From NCBI GenBank assembly GCA_011947345.1, contig JAAVTG010000023.1:496001-560000 (forward strand): a DNA stretch of 64,000 nt, in the 5' to 3' direction. This document shows positions 34,391 through 46,144 of the stretch, one piece after another. The position numbers were made by a program, and so were the translations under genes. Under the pieces are notes generated by a model. The model searched no databases. It was not told where the DNA came from and saw only the letters and a list, made by a program, of their open reading frames with translations. Each line of letters opens with the position of its first letter. The first letter of the stretch is position 1. The DNA is from Phytophthora quininea (lineage: Eukaryota > Oomycota > Peronosporomycetes > Peronosporales > Peronosporaceae).

Positions 34391-36030
34391 CTATCTCGTC
34401 AGGCTGTCGATCAGCAAGCGGTTGAAGTCGTCGGGGCTCTCCAGAAACATTTGATGGCCTCCGTTCGGTACACGGTACAGGTTTGCAGCACGACCCGCGT
34501 GCTGGAAGCGCTCCACAATTTTCTGTCCGTTGCGGTAGTCCATCCAGTCGTACTCTCCGTAAATGAACGTGAGCGGCATCTTGACCTTTTCAGGGACGAG
34601 CAAGTCGATGAGTGGACGGACAGCATGCGCTCCAGGTGCAAGGTGCGTCGTCATGGCTCGCTCGCCACTGGGTTTGAGGGCCCAGTTGTGGTAAATGTAC
34701 TCGCCCAGCTCCGTCAGATCCACACGACCGTCGCGCATGGCACTTCCTTCCGACATGAACGACGTCCGGCGAGTCACCACGTTTTGAACGAGCTTGGGCC
34801 CGTAAGGTCCAACAAAACGCGCCAGGGACATTGGCGTCATACCGCGTTCCCAAGCTGCAAACACCATGCGCCTCAACCACGAACGACTGACAGCTTTTCC
34901 TTCCTCCGTCGTCGGGTCTGGGGGTGGAGGTGGGTGTGGAACACCAGCAGGAGACGCCAAGACGAGGTGCTGAACAACGTAGTATTAGTCCAATGATAAG
35001 AGTGAGCGGCGTCCTTGTGGAATGAACTTACATTGACATGCTGGGGTTCTGCAGCGCGTACGATGACGCGAAAATGGCCTGCACGTATGAAAGGAATCGT
35101 CGTGAGTTTTGAGTCGAGGAAAATTGTTAAGATTCCTTCGACGCACCCCCATGGAGTGACCGCACAAATCGAACTCCTCTAGCTCGAGCTCCTTCCGCCA
35201 CTTCTCGAACGACCCCACAATAAAATCATCCGCGCTATCGTACTACTCGACATCATTCCCACAAGCACTCCGTCAGAAATCAACGTCATTAGCAGCAGCA
35301 ATCGAAGTTCGCTTACGTCCTTAAAGTTGAAATCGGGACGATCCGATCGACCGACGCCAATCCACTCCACAGCGTACTATTCGCATCACCCACACAACCA
35401 GTCAGCACTACAGTCAGCAAGCGTAAAACACCAACAATTCGTCTCCAACTCACCACATTGAAGTGCTTGGACAACTCAGCCAAGTTCTACAGCATTAAAA
35501 AGCAATTAGGCAACCCTCCGTCACCAACTGCACAGCGTTCTCTCTTTACCATTGCCCAAACAGCATTGCCGCCTGCGAAGCCGTGGATCAGGACGAGGTT
35601 CTTGGCAGTCTCGCGCTTCGTCTCGTCCGCGCACGGCACGACCACCGTGCCCAGCTGCGCCACTTTGGTCATCTCGAACGGCGTCGGGATGGCTCGAGTC
35701 AGGATCTTCCGCTCCGCCTGCTCCAGCTTGGCGTAGCTGGCAGGCACCCAGTGCCACAATCTCCCCTCCGTGGCCACACCTGCAGCCAGCAGCACCGCTT
35801 GAGCACCAGCCACATTAACAGTGCTCCATCTCAAGACACAGCTTCCAAACTGGCCTACCTGTGGCAGTAGCAACTGGACGCAGTACTCGCAGCATTTACC
35901 TCCTCTATCTCTGGAAGGGTCTGCACTTACGAGCTTCGAGGACAATTGACTTATGTCGGTGGTCGACCTGCTCGGGAGACACATTGCGACACTCGGAATC
36001 ATCATTCCTGTTGGCGCGTAAACTGACTGC
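34391..36030 (-). CDS. ABHD4/5-like alpha/beta hydrolase (copy 1)
   Basis: The last exon is 34391-34969 and the one before it 35032-35078; several further short exons lie upstream. Conserved parts in order: LWHWVPASYAKLEQAE, FEMTKVAQLGTVVVPC, NLVLIHGFAGGNAVWA (oxyanion region), AVEWIGVGRSDRPDF, the nucleophile elbow LCGHSMG, YGEYDWMD with the likely acid, and GGHQMF with the catalytic His. ABHD4/5 proteins act on N-acyl phospholipids or lysophospholipids, or activate lipases; the Ser in the elbow suggests a real hydrolase, as in ABHD4. The 5' exon is uncertain: an ATG near 36020 (MQSVYAPTGMM), followed by a GTAAGT donor near 35930, is a candidate. It is divergent from its paralogue starting at 36091. 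Confidence 0.75.
34676..35197 (-). repeat. Inverted-repeat arm inside ABHD copy 1
   Basis: Parent copy of the fragment at 30279-30800. It includes the GHSMG exon, two introns and part of the last exon. Confidence 0.8.
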
Positions 36031-36090
36031 ATAATCGTCCTCGTGGACAGCTTGTTGCTCGCAGTTCGCAACTTTCCCGCGACTAGAGTT

Positions 36091-38063
36091 ATGGCCGACC
36101 AAGAGCCCGTGAAGCGCCCACGTGTCTCTCCATGGAAGATCCTAGCCGTGCTGACCGTGCTGCTGGCCTTGACACCTGCGCTGGTCGTCTACGGATACCT
36201 TGGCGTGCTGTTGACACTCCCACCGTCCTCCATTGCGAAGGGAGGGCTGATGCTGCTCTCAGCGCTGAGTCTCTGGGTCAGTTTTCAAGTGTTTACAGCT
36301 GTAAATGACAGTGCAATGAGGAGAAGTTGGCACTACAAGGCTGGTTTGCAGTGCTGCTACTTGCTCAGTGGAAAGTCGGTCGATTGCTGGTGTTCCACTG
36401 GAACCGAAAGCCAGAAGATCGACGCGTCGATGCTGCGGGCCTCGCTTTACTAGCTGTGCTTGTTGTTGTGACTGCAACTCTGACTAAGACTAGTTTGTCA
36501 TTGCTGTCGCAATCGCACATTCTGTCTAGCTGGGCGTTGTGTAAGTTATTATGCGAAAACCTTTTTGTTATGTGTGATATTGGGGGAGCTAATTGAGTTT
36601 TACTTTACTGTGTAGACGCGTTTGCCATGATCTACTTGGTGTTGCCGGTGGTTGTGTATATATCACATACAAAGCTTTGGGTTCCTGCGCGATATTCCGA
36701 ACTGGAGCGGATTGAGCACGACCTTATCAAGCGCAATGTGAAGGTGCCTTTCGAGATGTTGAAAGTAGCTGGACTCGGAACAGTTCACGTGCCCTGTTCT
36801 TCAGTGAATGCTGAAAAGAAGTTGCCGCTGGTTCTAATTCACGGATACGCAGCCGGAAATGGGCTGTGGGCGTGTGTAAGTTGAACACCTGAAGGATGTA
36901 TCTGGACGAAAGAAGTTTGTCTAACAACGTTGCACTTTTGATATGTCCTCAGAACTTTGAAGAACTCTCAACGCAATACGACGTGGTATGGTCAGGTTGC
37001 TGTGGAGTAAATGTCGCCATGATGTGTCTGACGATGGTGTTTCTTGTAGTACGCAGTGGAATGGTTGGGAACTGCGAGGTCTGATCGCCCAAAGTTCACT
37101 TCCTATGAGGTTTGTCTGTGCTGCGTTGAACAGACAAGCCGAATATCTTTTCAGCATATTCTACTGCTGATTCTAGGTGGACTATGCGGATGCCATGTTT
37201 GTTGACGCACTTGAGAACTGGCGAAAGGAGCTTAAGGTACGCTTTTTCACATGAAAATATCTCGCGCACAGCAGCTAAACTATTTATCTGCTCTCATCCA
37301 GATCGACAAATTTTATCTCGGAGGCCATTCAATGGGGGTAAGGAAGCACCGAGCATGCCAAATTGTTGTTGCAAGCATTAACCATCTTCCTCTGCAGGCC
37401 ATGTTTGCTTCATCGTACGCCGTCAAATATCCTGGGCATGTTCAGCATTTAGTGCTGATTTCGCCTGCTGGCGTTGGTCATCCACCTGTGCCTGGATCGC
37501 TTCCGCTCGGCCTTCGGGTCTTCCGTTCAATTTGGAATCTCAAATGGACTCCCATGGTATGCGCTGCGCTGCAGTATTTACTTGCTTTATCCCGTAATGA
37601 TGACAATGTTTTTGCGTGTCAGAGCGTTGCGAGGTACGCTGGCCCACTCGGCCCGACCTTGCTGCGTTTCATGGCTAAAGTGCGCGTGAGTGTGATGCCC
37701 GAAACGAGCTGCATTCGACGAGGATTAATTCCTGTGGAGACACTCGCCGCGTATTGGTACAACAATTGGGGCTTGAAGAAGTCAGGCGAGGTTGCTATGC
37801 ACTCGCATTTGTATCCAGGAGTGTTCGCCAAGAAGCCGCTGTGTGAGATGCTGACTCCAGACACCATCGATGTCCCCATTACATTCATGTACGGTGGTGG
37901 TCCTGACTGGATGAGCTCCAGTCACGGAAGAGAGGTTGCCAAAGCGTTTACCGGCAAGCAACGCGTTGAAGTGCTCATGGTACCTGGCGCAGGTCATCAA
38001 GTGTTCATGGACAACGTTCCTGCGTTCAACCAAATGCTGCTAGAGGCTCTCGCTACATCTTGA
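36091..38063 (+). CDS. ABHD4/5-like alpha/beta hydrolase (copy 2), membrane anchored
   Basis: The ATG at 36091 gives MADQEPVKRPRVSPWKIL followed by two or more hydrophobic segments (ILAVLTVLLALTPALVVYGY and others), so the enzyme is likely membrane bound. A one-base shift near 36330 is needed to keep the N-terminal hydrophobic region open. Exons separated by short introns then encode YAFAMIYLVLPVVVYI, LWVPARYSELERIE, LPLVLIHGYAAGNGLWA, AVEWLGTARSDRP, LGGHSMG (nucleophile), HLVLISPAGVGHPP, SVARYAGPLGPTLLRF, FMYGGGPDWM (acid) and VPGAGHQVFM (His). Its stop is at 38061-38063, 36 bp from the convergent deaminase-like gene. It is clearly paralogous to copy 1 but much more diverged than the 30.3-kb fragment is. 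Confidence 0.82.
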
Positions 38064-38098
38064 ATGAACAAGTTGCTGGGATGGCAAGAAATACATCT

Positions 38099-38833
38099 CT
38101 ATTCTGATGTTGGTGAGAACACCCGCAATTCTTGCGGGTCTTGAATGTAGATCACCGCCTTCTCATATCGCGCGAAGCACTTGGCAAACTGAATGCAGTC
38201 AGCGCACATGGCTCGATCCACGACAATCGCAATTTGCTTCCAGTACTTCTGCTTCAAATCATCAGGTATCCCTTGGTTCTCGAGCTTGTCTCGGACATCC
38301 ATGAGCTTTTGCTTCTCCGCGTGGCACCAGTAGAAGAAAAAGCTGCGGCTATTTAGCACTGGGGGCTTCACTTCTCCGCGCTTGTTGCGTTCCACAATGT
38401 ACGTGTGTCCAATCGGCTCGACGGTATTGGCGACCTTCAAGCTCAACGCCTTCTGCGGCAAGAAGCCTGGCTCCGTGCCGAAAGCCCCAAAGCCACTGCG
38501 TGTGCGTCCATCCAGTAGACTTTGCAGGACAGTCATATCAATATGTTCATCCTTCAGCTGCTCTGTAGTCACGTCATCTTTTGCCAACACTGCGTAGCTG
38601 ATGGACGCCTTGGACGACGTCGTGAACTGCGCAGCGGCCGGCTGCTGCCCCAGGAAGTCCAAGTACTGCGACACCTTGCGCACCTGCTGGGCGTGCGGGG
38701 TCTGGAAGAAGCTGGCGGCCTCCTCCGGCGACAAATAGTCCTTGAAGGTGAAGTACTGCGACCTGGCCGCAGCTGCATTCGTCTCCATTGGTGTGGCGCT
38801 GTACACCATTCGTCGACAGATGGCGGGTGACAT
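38099..38833 (-). CDS. Putative deaminase-fold protein (HAE ... CxxC)
   Basis: Intact frame of up to 244 residues, with possible starts at 38833, 38809 or 38788. The N-terminal half (YFTFKDYLSPEEAASFF) is helical and unrecognised. The C-terminal half carries FYWCHAEKQKLM and, 40 residues later, VVDRAMCADCIQFAKCF, followed by the strand KAVIYIQDP. A His-Ala-Glu motif plus Cys-x-x-Cys in this order and spacing is the zinc and proton-shuttle signature of the cytidine-deaminase superfamily, nearest in layout to DYW-type or related nucleic-acid deaminases. Whether it acts on RNA, DNA or free bases is unknown. No signal peptide. It is divergent from AASS with about 150-200 bp between starts. Confidence 0.55.
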   Translation of the reverse strand: MSPAICRRMVYSATPMETNAAAARSQYFTFKDYLSPEEAASFFQTPHAQQVRKVSQYLDFLGQQPAAAQFTTSSKASISYAVLAKDDVTTEQLKDEHIDMTVLQSLLDGRTRSGFGAFGTEPGFLPQKALSLKVANTVEPIGHTYIVERNKRGEVKPPVLNSRSFFFYWCHAEKQKLMDVRDKLENQGIPDDLKQKYWKQIAIVVDRAMCADCIQFAKCFARYEKAVIYIQDPQELRVFSPTSE

Positions 38834-38984
38834 GGCGTCCGTCGAGGTTGAAATCGTATCTCATACAAATCCAAAGTACAAATGTACTCCAAAGACAGCT
38901 CCATGTCGTCCTATCAAGGGTCGTATCCAAAGTGAGTCTCATTCAGCAATTTGCCACCGGAGACGCAAGTGGATCCAGAGCGTC

Positions 38985-41900
38985 ATGACCACGTGCGTGG
39001 GCATCGTGCGAGAGGTCTACAACAAGTGGGAGCGCCGCGCGCCCCTCACGCCCTCCCACGTGCGCGAGCTGGTTCAGCGCGGCGTCCAGGTGCTGGTGCA
39101 GCCGTCCACGGCGCGGGTCTTCTCGGACGCCCAGTACATCCGCGCAGGCGCCACTCTGTCGGAAGATCTGAGCCCCGCCAGCGTCATCGTGGGAGTTAAG
39201 CAGGTGCCCGAGCTGGCGCTGCTGGAGGACAAGACGTACCTCTTCTTCAGCCACACCATCAAGGCCCAGCCAGAGAACATGGCGCTGCTGGACGCCGTGC
39301 TACACCGTCGCGTCACGCTCATCGACTATGAATGCATCACAGAGCAAGGACTGACCAGTGGGAAACGCCTCATCGCCTTTGGCGGCAATGCTGGACGTGC
39401 AGGAATGATCGCAGGCTTCCGAGGACTCGGAGAACGGCTCATTAACATGGGCATCTCGTCCCCGTTCGTCAACGTTGCGTCGTCTTACATGTACGCTGAT
39501 CTAGAGCACGCTAAAGACGCAGTGGAAGCTGCAGGCAAACGCATCCGATTGGATGGTTTGCCGAAAGAATTGACGCCGTTGACGGTTGCCTTTACAGGCA
39601 ACGGCAACGTGTCTAAAGGTGCACAGGAGATCTTCCAGCTCATGCCTCATGAGATGGTGCATCCATCCGAGCTGCCGAACTTACCCAAGAACAGCAATGT
39701 GCTGTATGGGACAGTGATTGATGATCCTTCGTTCCTTGTGAAGCCCAAGCCAGGTTTTGATGGCAAGACGACTCGAGCGGAATACTATCAGAACCCGCAC
39801 CAATACGACCCTGTTTTCCATGAGAAGGTGCTGCCGTACACGTCCATGCTGGTGAACTGCATGTACTGGGACGACCGCTTCCCGCGGTTGATCACGAGAG
39901 AACAGATTCGCGACCTTCGAGCCACTGGAAACCACAAGTTGCTGGGAATTGCCGATATCTCTTGTGATATTGGCGGGAGCGTGGAGTTTCTTGAGCGTGC
40001 TACGGAGATCGAACGCCCTTTTGCATTGTACGATGTCAAGGAGGACGTTATGCGAGGAGATGGAGACAGCCGAGGACTTGAAGGCGACGACGGAATCATG
40101 ATGATGGGCGTCGATATCTTGCCGAGCGAGCTGGCGCGCGAGTCGAGCCAGCAATTCGGAGATCGGCTGTTAGCCTATGTCACTGCGTTAACGAGCGCTG
40201 CCATGTCGAATGTGCCGTTGCATGAGCAAAAGGATCTGCCAGCTGAACTTCGTGGGGCTTGCATTGCGACCAAAGGTGTACTGACACCAAAGTATGAATA
40301 CATCCATCGCATGCGAGCGGAGCGTGAGCGCGGCAAGCAGTACAAGTTCCTGGATGCTCAACAAGAAGTTGTTGGGAGCACTTGCCTTCTCCTGGAGGGT
40401 CATCTCTTCGATACAGGCCTCATCAACCAGGTGTTCAATCTCATCGAGGGCCATGATGGCGGGTTTCACCTTGTGGACTGTGAGGTGCGCCCGAATTTCA
40501 TCGTTAGCGACCAGAAGAGCGGCAGCGCTACCATTTCCAGTGCGATCATCCAGGTCAGTATGAGCGACCGCGAGGCGCTGGACAAGATCATTGCCAAGAT
40601 CGAATCCCTAGCTGACCTCACCTCAGGCGCTAGCGCTACAGTCACCGAACTCCCAGACTTCTGTGGCAACAACTATTCGAAGACACGAGGTGCAGTCGTC
40701 CGTAAGGATGCTGCGGGTCATACACTCACGGAAGTGTCAGCTTCGAGCCCTAAAAGCGCAAAATCGTGTGCTTTGGTGCTGGGTTAGTAGCTTCTCCGTT
40801 AGTGGAATATCTTTCCCGTGAGCAAGGAAACGAAGTCCACGTGGTGTCCGGCCTTGAAGGTGAAGTCCAAGGTATGATCAGAAAGCTATCGCGCCGAAAC
40901 ATTAAGCCCCATGTAGTCAATGTGGTTGATGACGCTGCCAAAGTCGATAGCCTGTGCGCTAGTGCTGACTGCGTGGTGTCCTTACTACCAGCGACAATGC
41001 ACACGATGATCGCTCAGCGATGCATCCAGCACACAACACCTCTAGTAACGGCAAGTTACGTTTCGCCAGAGATGAAAGAGCTGGATGCTCAAGCCAAGAA
41101 AGCTGGGATTCCCATTCTCTGCGAAATTGGTCTCGACCCAGGAATGGATCACATGAGCGCCATGAAGGTCATTGACGAGGTGAAAGCTCATTCAGGAAAG
41201 ATCATGTCGTTCTCGTCCGTGTGTGGCGGGTTGCCCGCTCCAGAGGCCGCTGACAACGCGATCGGGTACAAATTCAGCTGGAGCCCACGCGGGGTGCTGA
41301 CGGCAGCTCTGAATGCAGCTCAGTATCGCAAGAATGGTAAGATCGTCAATGTTGCTGGCGATGATCTCTTGCAGAGTAATGAGCCAGTCAACTTCCTACC
41401 GGCCTTCAACATCGAGCAGATCCCAAACCGGAACTCGCTACCTTACGGCGATATCTACGGCATCCCAGAAGCGCACTCGCTGTATCGAGGCACTCTACGT
41501 TACGGAGGTTGCTGCGAGATCTTGTACCAGTTGCGTCAGCTTGGTCTCTTTGATATGGACCCTCGAAATCCATCCCTGCGACTTGGCCTGACCTGCTTGC
41601 TCAATTAGGAGACCACCAAAGCCTGCGCGAAGATGCACGAGGCTTCCTGCAGTGGTTGGGAGCTCTTGACTCGGCCACGCCTATTGCCAAGGCGCCGTCT
41701 GTACTCGACGCCTTCTGTGCATTATTGCAGGACAAACTCTCATACCAACCGGGGAGCGTGACATGGCAATCATGCACCATGAGTTTGGCATCGAGTACGA
41801 AGATGGCAAGAAAGAGAAGCGCACGTCGACATTCGTTGGCTATGGCTCGGAGAAGGGCGACACGATCATGGCGAAGACTGTTGGGCTGAGTGCAGCTATT

Positions 41901-42038
41901 GGCGTTCAATTGATCTTGCAGGACGCTGTCCAAGGTCGTGGCGTGTTGACCCCAACAACTCCAGACATTTACGGTCCAGCCCTGGCGCGTCTTGAGGTTG
42001 AGGGCGTGCGCTTCATTGAGAAGACGTTCCCGCAATGA
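38985..42038 (+). CDS. AASS: Bifunctional lysine-ketoglutarate reductase/saccharopine dehydrogenase
   Basis: Catalyses the first two steps of lysine degradation through saccharopine, usually in mitochondria. The ATG at 38985 (MTTCVGIVREVYNKWERRAPL) starts the LKR domain: KWERRAPLTPSHV and a Rossmann-type region (VAFTGNGNVSKGAQEIFQLM) within residues 1 to about 450. A linker follows, then the saccharopine dehydrogenase domain from CFGAGLVASPLVEYL (40.77 kb), with CEIGLDPGMDHMSAMKVIDEV and YRGTLRYGGCCEILY, to the stop at 42038. Length is about 1018 residues, as for the animal and plant bifunctional enzymes. Three one-base losses (near 40775, 41585 and 41755) interrupt the SDH part; they lie in conserved sequence and are probably errors. 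The 3' end lies 25 bp from a convergent gene. Confidence 0.9.
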
Positions 42039-42063
42039 TCGCGTTTATTGTACAACATCTGAG

Positions 42064-45000
42064 CTAAAGAGTAGTGGATGGCCGACCATCAAATGGCACA
42101 CGATGCAGTTGATCGCCTTCGCCAAACGCTTGTCTTGACGTGTACTTCTGCGAGACGCCATCCGACGATAGATAGAGCCGCGAGAGAGCTTTGGGACGTG
42201 AACTGGCGTAGCTGGTCTTAATCTGCCGGCCGCCAGCTTTGAGAGAAGGATAAATGTTGAGCTCCAGCATTCCCCGCAAATGCTCGTCCGTGTCTAGAGG
42301 CGCACCATCGTTCAACCCAGGCAAGACCCCTAGATCTTGGTTACGGGAGAACGGTTCAATTGCGGCATCTGGAGACGGCTGCCGCATCAACTCCGGACAG
42401 TGAATCATGACGGACGCCTTGCCTAGATATCGTTGTGGTATACTGTCAGGGCCATTGCGTTGACGTAGAATTAATCCTTGCGGCTTCCATCGGTCCGTCT
42501 GAATGTCAATCTCCGTCGTCTCGGAGACCGCCGAGACCTCTACGCTGCGATTTGTCCGGCGCAGATATTCAGCCCTCTCCTCAATCTCGTCCAACTGCAA
42601 AGCAAAGCAGACCACGACACCACGTTAGATCGGTCTTCGGATTCAAAGTAAGCTCGCTCTTACTCTTTTCTGCAAGGCCTGCCGTTCAGTAGCGAGTTCT
42701 CCTACGGTCGTCTCCAATTCCTCGATCTTTTGATTGCACTGGCAGAGCACATATGCGTTTAACAACTGAGAGGTTAACTAATCTAGTTCGCATGTGTTAC
42801 CTTATCCGTAGTGCTGATCTCCCTCTGCCAAGCTTTGGTCTTTTCAAACAACAGCAGCGTCAATCGCTTTTGGTCTTCTCTCAGTTTATCGTGCTCTGTC
42901 TTCAAGTGTGTCAGCTCCTCCGTCTGCAGTTTGTACTTCATCATGTAGTCGTTTAGCTCTTCTGTGGTTTGTTTCTGCCATCAAGACACAAGTGAGCTTC
43001 GATCTACTCTGATATTCAGCTACCAACAAAACGTACCAAGGCTTTGTCGAGTTTTCCAATGTTGGTTTTCCCCATCTCCACCGTCAATCGGAGCTTCGCA
43101 GTTTCTGCCTCGAGCGTTCGATGTGAATTTGGTCCGAGTCGATTTTGTTCTCGGCTTGGTCCAAGTCTTCGCGGATGCGTTCGAAGTTGGCGTTCATTTT
43201 CTTCATCTCGATGCTGATCAGCTCCGCACGATTGTGACACATGATGGAAAACTTCTTCACTGCCTTCTCCATCAGCACTTTGCGGCGCACTTCGCGCTTT
43301 TGCGTTGCAACTCCATCATTTGAACATTACCATCTGCAGTAGGCTCGTCGGGGTACCGTATCAAACTCTAGCTCCAGTATCAAAGCTTTGTTGTCGCTGA
43401 TCGAGTGAACAGATTCTGAAACTTGTTGAAGGAAAGTCATGAGGATCGTCGTCCTTTCAGCCTCGTACTGTTGGTCTCGTTTGCCCTCGTCGATTTGCCG
43501 CACCATCGCCTCCATCATTTCGGCGGCCCCAGCGCTGTCTTGATTCAACCGCATTTTCAATGCATTCACGCTAATTGCCATAATATCGACGGATGAAACA
43601 TTAGACCATTCACTTTAGGTGAAGAACAAGTATTTTGGTGCGTACCTGCCCGTCAGCGCCTCGATAGACAGCTTGGATTCTTCCAAACGATCGTTAAGCG
43701 CGTGGTTCTTGCGCTCCAGCTCCTGTTAAGGCGACGAGATGGAATATCAGCTGACAAAAAAGTATGACAGGATTCTCTCGTTGCTGACGACGTACAATGA
43801 TGATTTTTTGCTGCTTGACATTCTTGTCCTGGTGTTCTTTAATCTCCAAGAGCATTCGCGCGACCTCCTTGTGATAAGCTTCAAAATTCCTTTCGTTGAT
43901 CTCGAGCGCGTCCTCCGAGTCCTCATCAAATGTCGATTCGGACTGTTCCAGTTTGCTTTCTAGACCGCTGCTGTTTGATTTTTATTCTGATGCGCAGCAT
44001 CACTTTCATTAGTTTGCTGGGCTGATTCTTGTGCACTGGCGGTATCGAGATTCGACCCAGAGGAGCGGAAAGCGTCTGTTTCAGGGATCGCCATTCGAGT
44101 GATGATCGTCTTGCTGGGCATTCGAGTAAGTGCCCGCTTCAGCTGGGGTGTTTTAGATGCTCCTGACATACGCCCAAGCATGCCAGCCAAATCGTTTTCG
44201 CGCATCAAAGCCCATTCCAACTCGTACTGGAGGTCTTCTATTCTCTTGCGCACATTCCCACGCATTGCTGCCATTTGGGCATTGCCCTGTTGTCGTTGTC
44301 GCCGGTCCTTTTTCGCGCTCGTAGAGGAGTCTCGCTTGTCGGAGCTGTCCATGTCGTCGAACATGGGTGGGATCCCCATTTCTAGCGACTGATTTTGAAT
44401 AGTCTCTAGGTCCCGTAGGAGTTTCTTATTCAGTCGTCGAAATTCAAGATTTTGTTCTTGCATTTCTTCTCTCACTCGCTCCTCTTCGATCAGTTGATCT
44501 TCCAGATGGCGTTTGGTTTGCTCGAAGCGCTGCAAAGTCGCCACAAGTTCCTCTTTGAGAGATGTCAAAGATTGCTGTTGTTCATTACAAAGAGACACTT
44601 TTTCCTTCAGCTGCTCGTCGCGAGCAGCCAAATCCGTGGTTACTTGTCTTGACTTCTTGGTTTCTTCTTGAAGACGATAATCTGGTCGCCCCAATCAGCC
44701 ACACCATTCGTTAGAGCAAATCGAGCAGCATGCAGAGCGTCCACGTACAATTTGTGCCGAAGTCGGACTCAATTTGAGCCTTCTCCACCTTGACGACATG
44801 TAGCGCTTTAGTAACCTCTGCTAGTTCTTCTTTAAGGTGGTTGTTTGACGCAGAGAAAATGTCACGGTCGTGGTTCGACCGAATGAGCTGCTGTTTCACT
44901 TCCTTGTATTCAACCGTAAGCCGGTCGACCTCCTCTTGGGTCGCCTGAGAGAGCTGCAACTTCGAACGCATACCGGCGATAATCGTTTTCTGCTCGCGCT

Positions 45001-45785
45001 CCATTTTGCGTGACGCTTGCAGCTGCTCTAGAGTGTATGCGTTTTCCTTCATGAGGGCTTTCACTCGCTGTTGTAGAGCATCATTGACTTCCTCCATTTG
45101 TTTGGCCTCCGACCGCATTCGGTGGACTACGTTTCGCATCTGCTGCTCTCCTTTCGATGCACGAGCCATTTCTAATCGTGCAGCCTTTAACTCTTTGGTC
45201 TACTTGTACGAAAGTATCTGGTTAGTGTTCATTCTCATGTAAAATTGTATCAACGTACCTCTCCATGGATGAGTTCTAGATGGCCCCGCAACTATCACAT
45301 GGATGCACAACTAGCGTTGTTTCGCTTGGTGCAAACAAGAGCAGTGCCTCACGCAAGTCTACTGATGGCACACTGGACAGTCCACCGTCAGGAACTGCAG
45401 TCGATGTGCTTGACACCAGTCGCGACGATGCTCGGCGTAACAATGGGGTCTCCACTTTTGTCGAAGATGCTGACGATCCTGAGTGAAGTTTTCCTCCGAG
45501 GCTACGTAACTCCTCCTTGATGGTAATGACATCGCGGTAGTAGGCTCGACGGATGACCTCAAGGATTTGGTTTCGTCGTGACAGCTTTCCTCGTAGCATT
45601 TCCAATTGCAATTCCATAGGTAGTTTCTGAAGAGATCTATCACCTACACCACCTTTTACATCATCGACTCCGTCGGTCGCTTTCGTAAGATTGTCTTCGC
45701 TCAGCTCAGCTAGCAGTCTGTTATCTGCAATCTCATCTTCATCAACACGGGAAAGTGGCAGCGTACAAGACGATGACTCATCCAT
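42064..45785 (-). CDS. Long coiled-coil protein, multi-exon
   Basis: The ATG at 45785 (MDESSSCTLPLSRVDEDE) begins a first exon ending with HPCDSCGA near 45276. At least six further exons follow on the minus strand: 45200-44720, 44680-43970, 43930-43680, 43600-43330, 43300-43020, 42960-42620, and a last exon from 42615 to the stop at 42064. Almost the whole length is heptad-rich (TEELTHLKTEHDKLREDQKRL and similar), broken by a Ser/Thr/Met region near 44.0-44.3 kb. The last 180 residues are not coiled (HCPELMRQPSPDAAIEPF, LELNIYPSLKAGG). Total is above 1000 residues. Such proteins are common in flagellar, centrosomal or tethering structures; I cannot assign one. Exon edges are approximate and some shifts may be present. 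Confidence 0.6.
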
Positions 45786-46144
45786 CCCGAGGGAGACCCG
45801 CTGCTGTGCTGTGACATAGGTGAGAAGGGTGAAGCTGGGCTACAATGACAGCAACACTATAATTATACCCGCGCGATTATCTGCGAGAGAGGCAGCAACG
45901 ATCACGATAACAGTCAGAAAACAGCCCAAATTTGAACATGAACCTTCAACAATAAAGTGCTGCTCGCTGACTCTGTCGGTGACTGCCGTCACCAGAAACC
46001 CCTCACTCCGTCCTCCGCTTCACTTGTCTGCTTGAATGTAAAAGAAATATGAACGCCGGTCTTCATATTTTGCACTGACCGCGAGTTCCCGTACAGTGCC
46101 ATGATGATCGAAAATGCCGCTTGAGCTGGTTCGCCAGTTGTTGC
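45786..46144. other. Short intergenic region
   Basis: Upstream of the coiled-coil gene and downstream of the TAZ-like gene, both on the minus strand. I see no gene or repeat. Confidence 0.5.
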
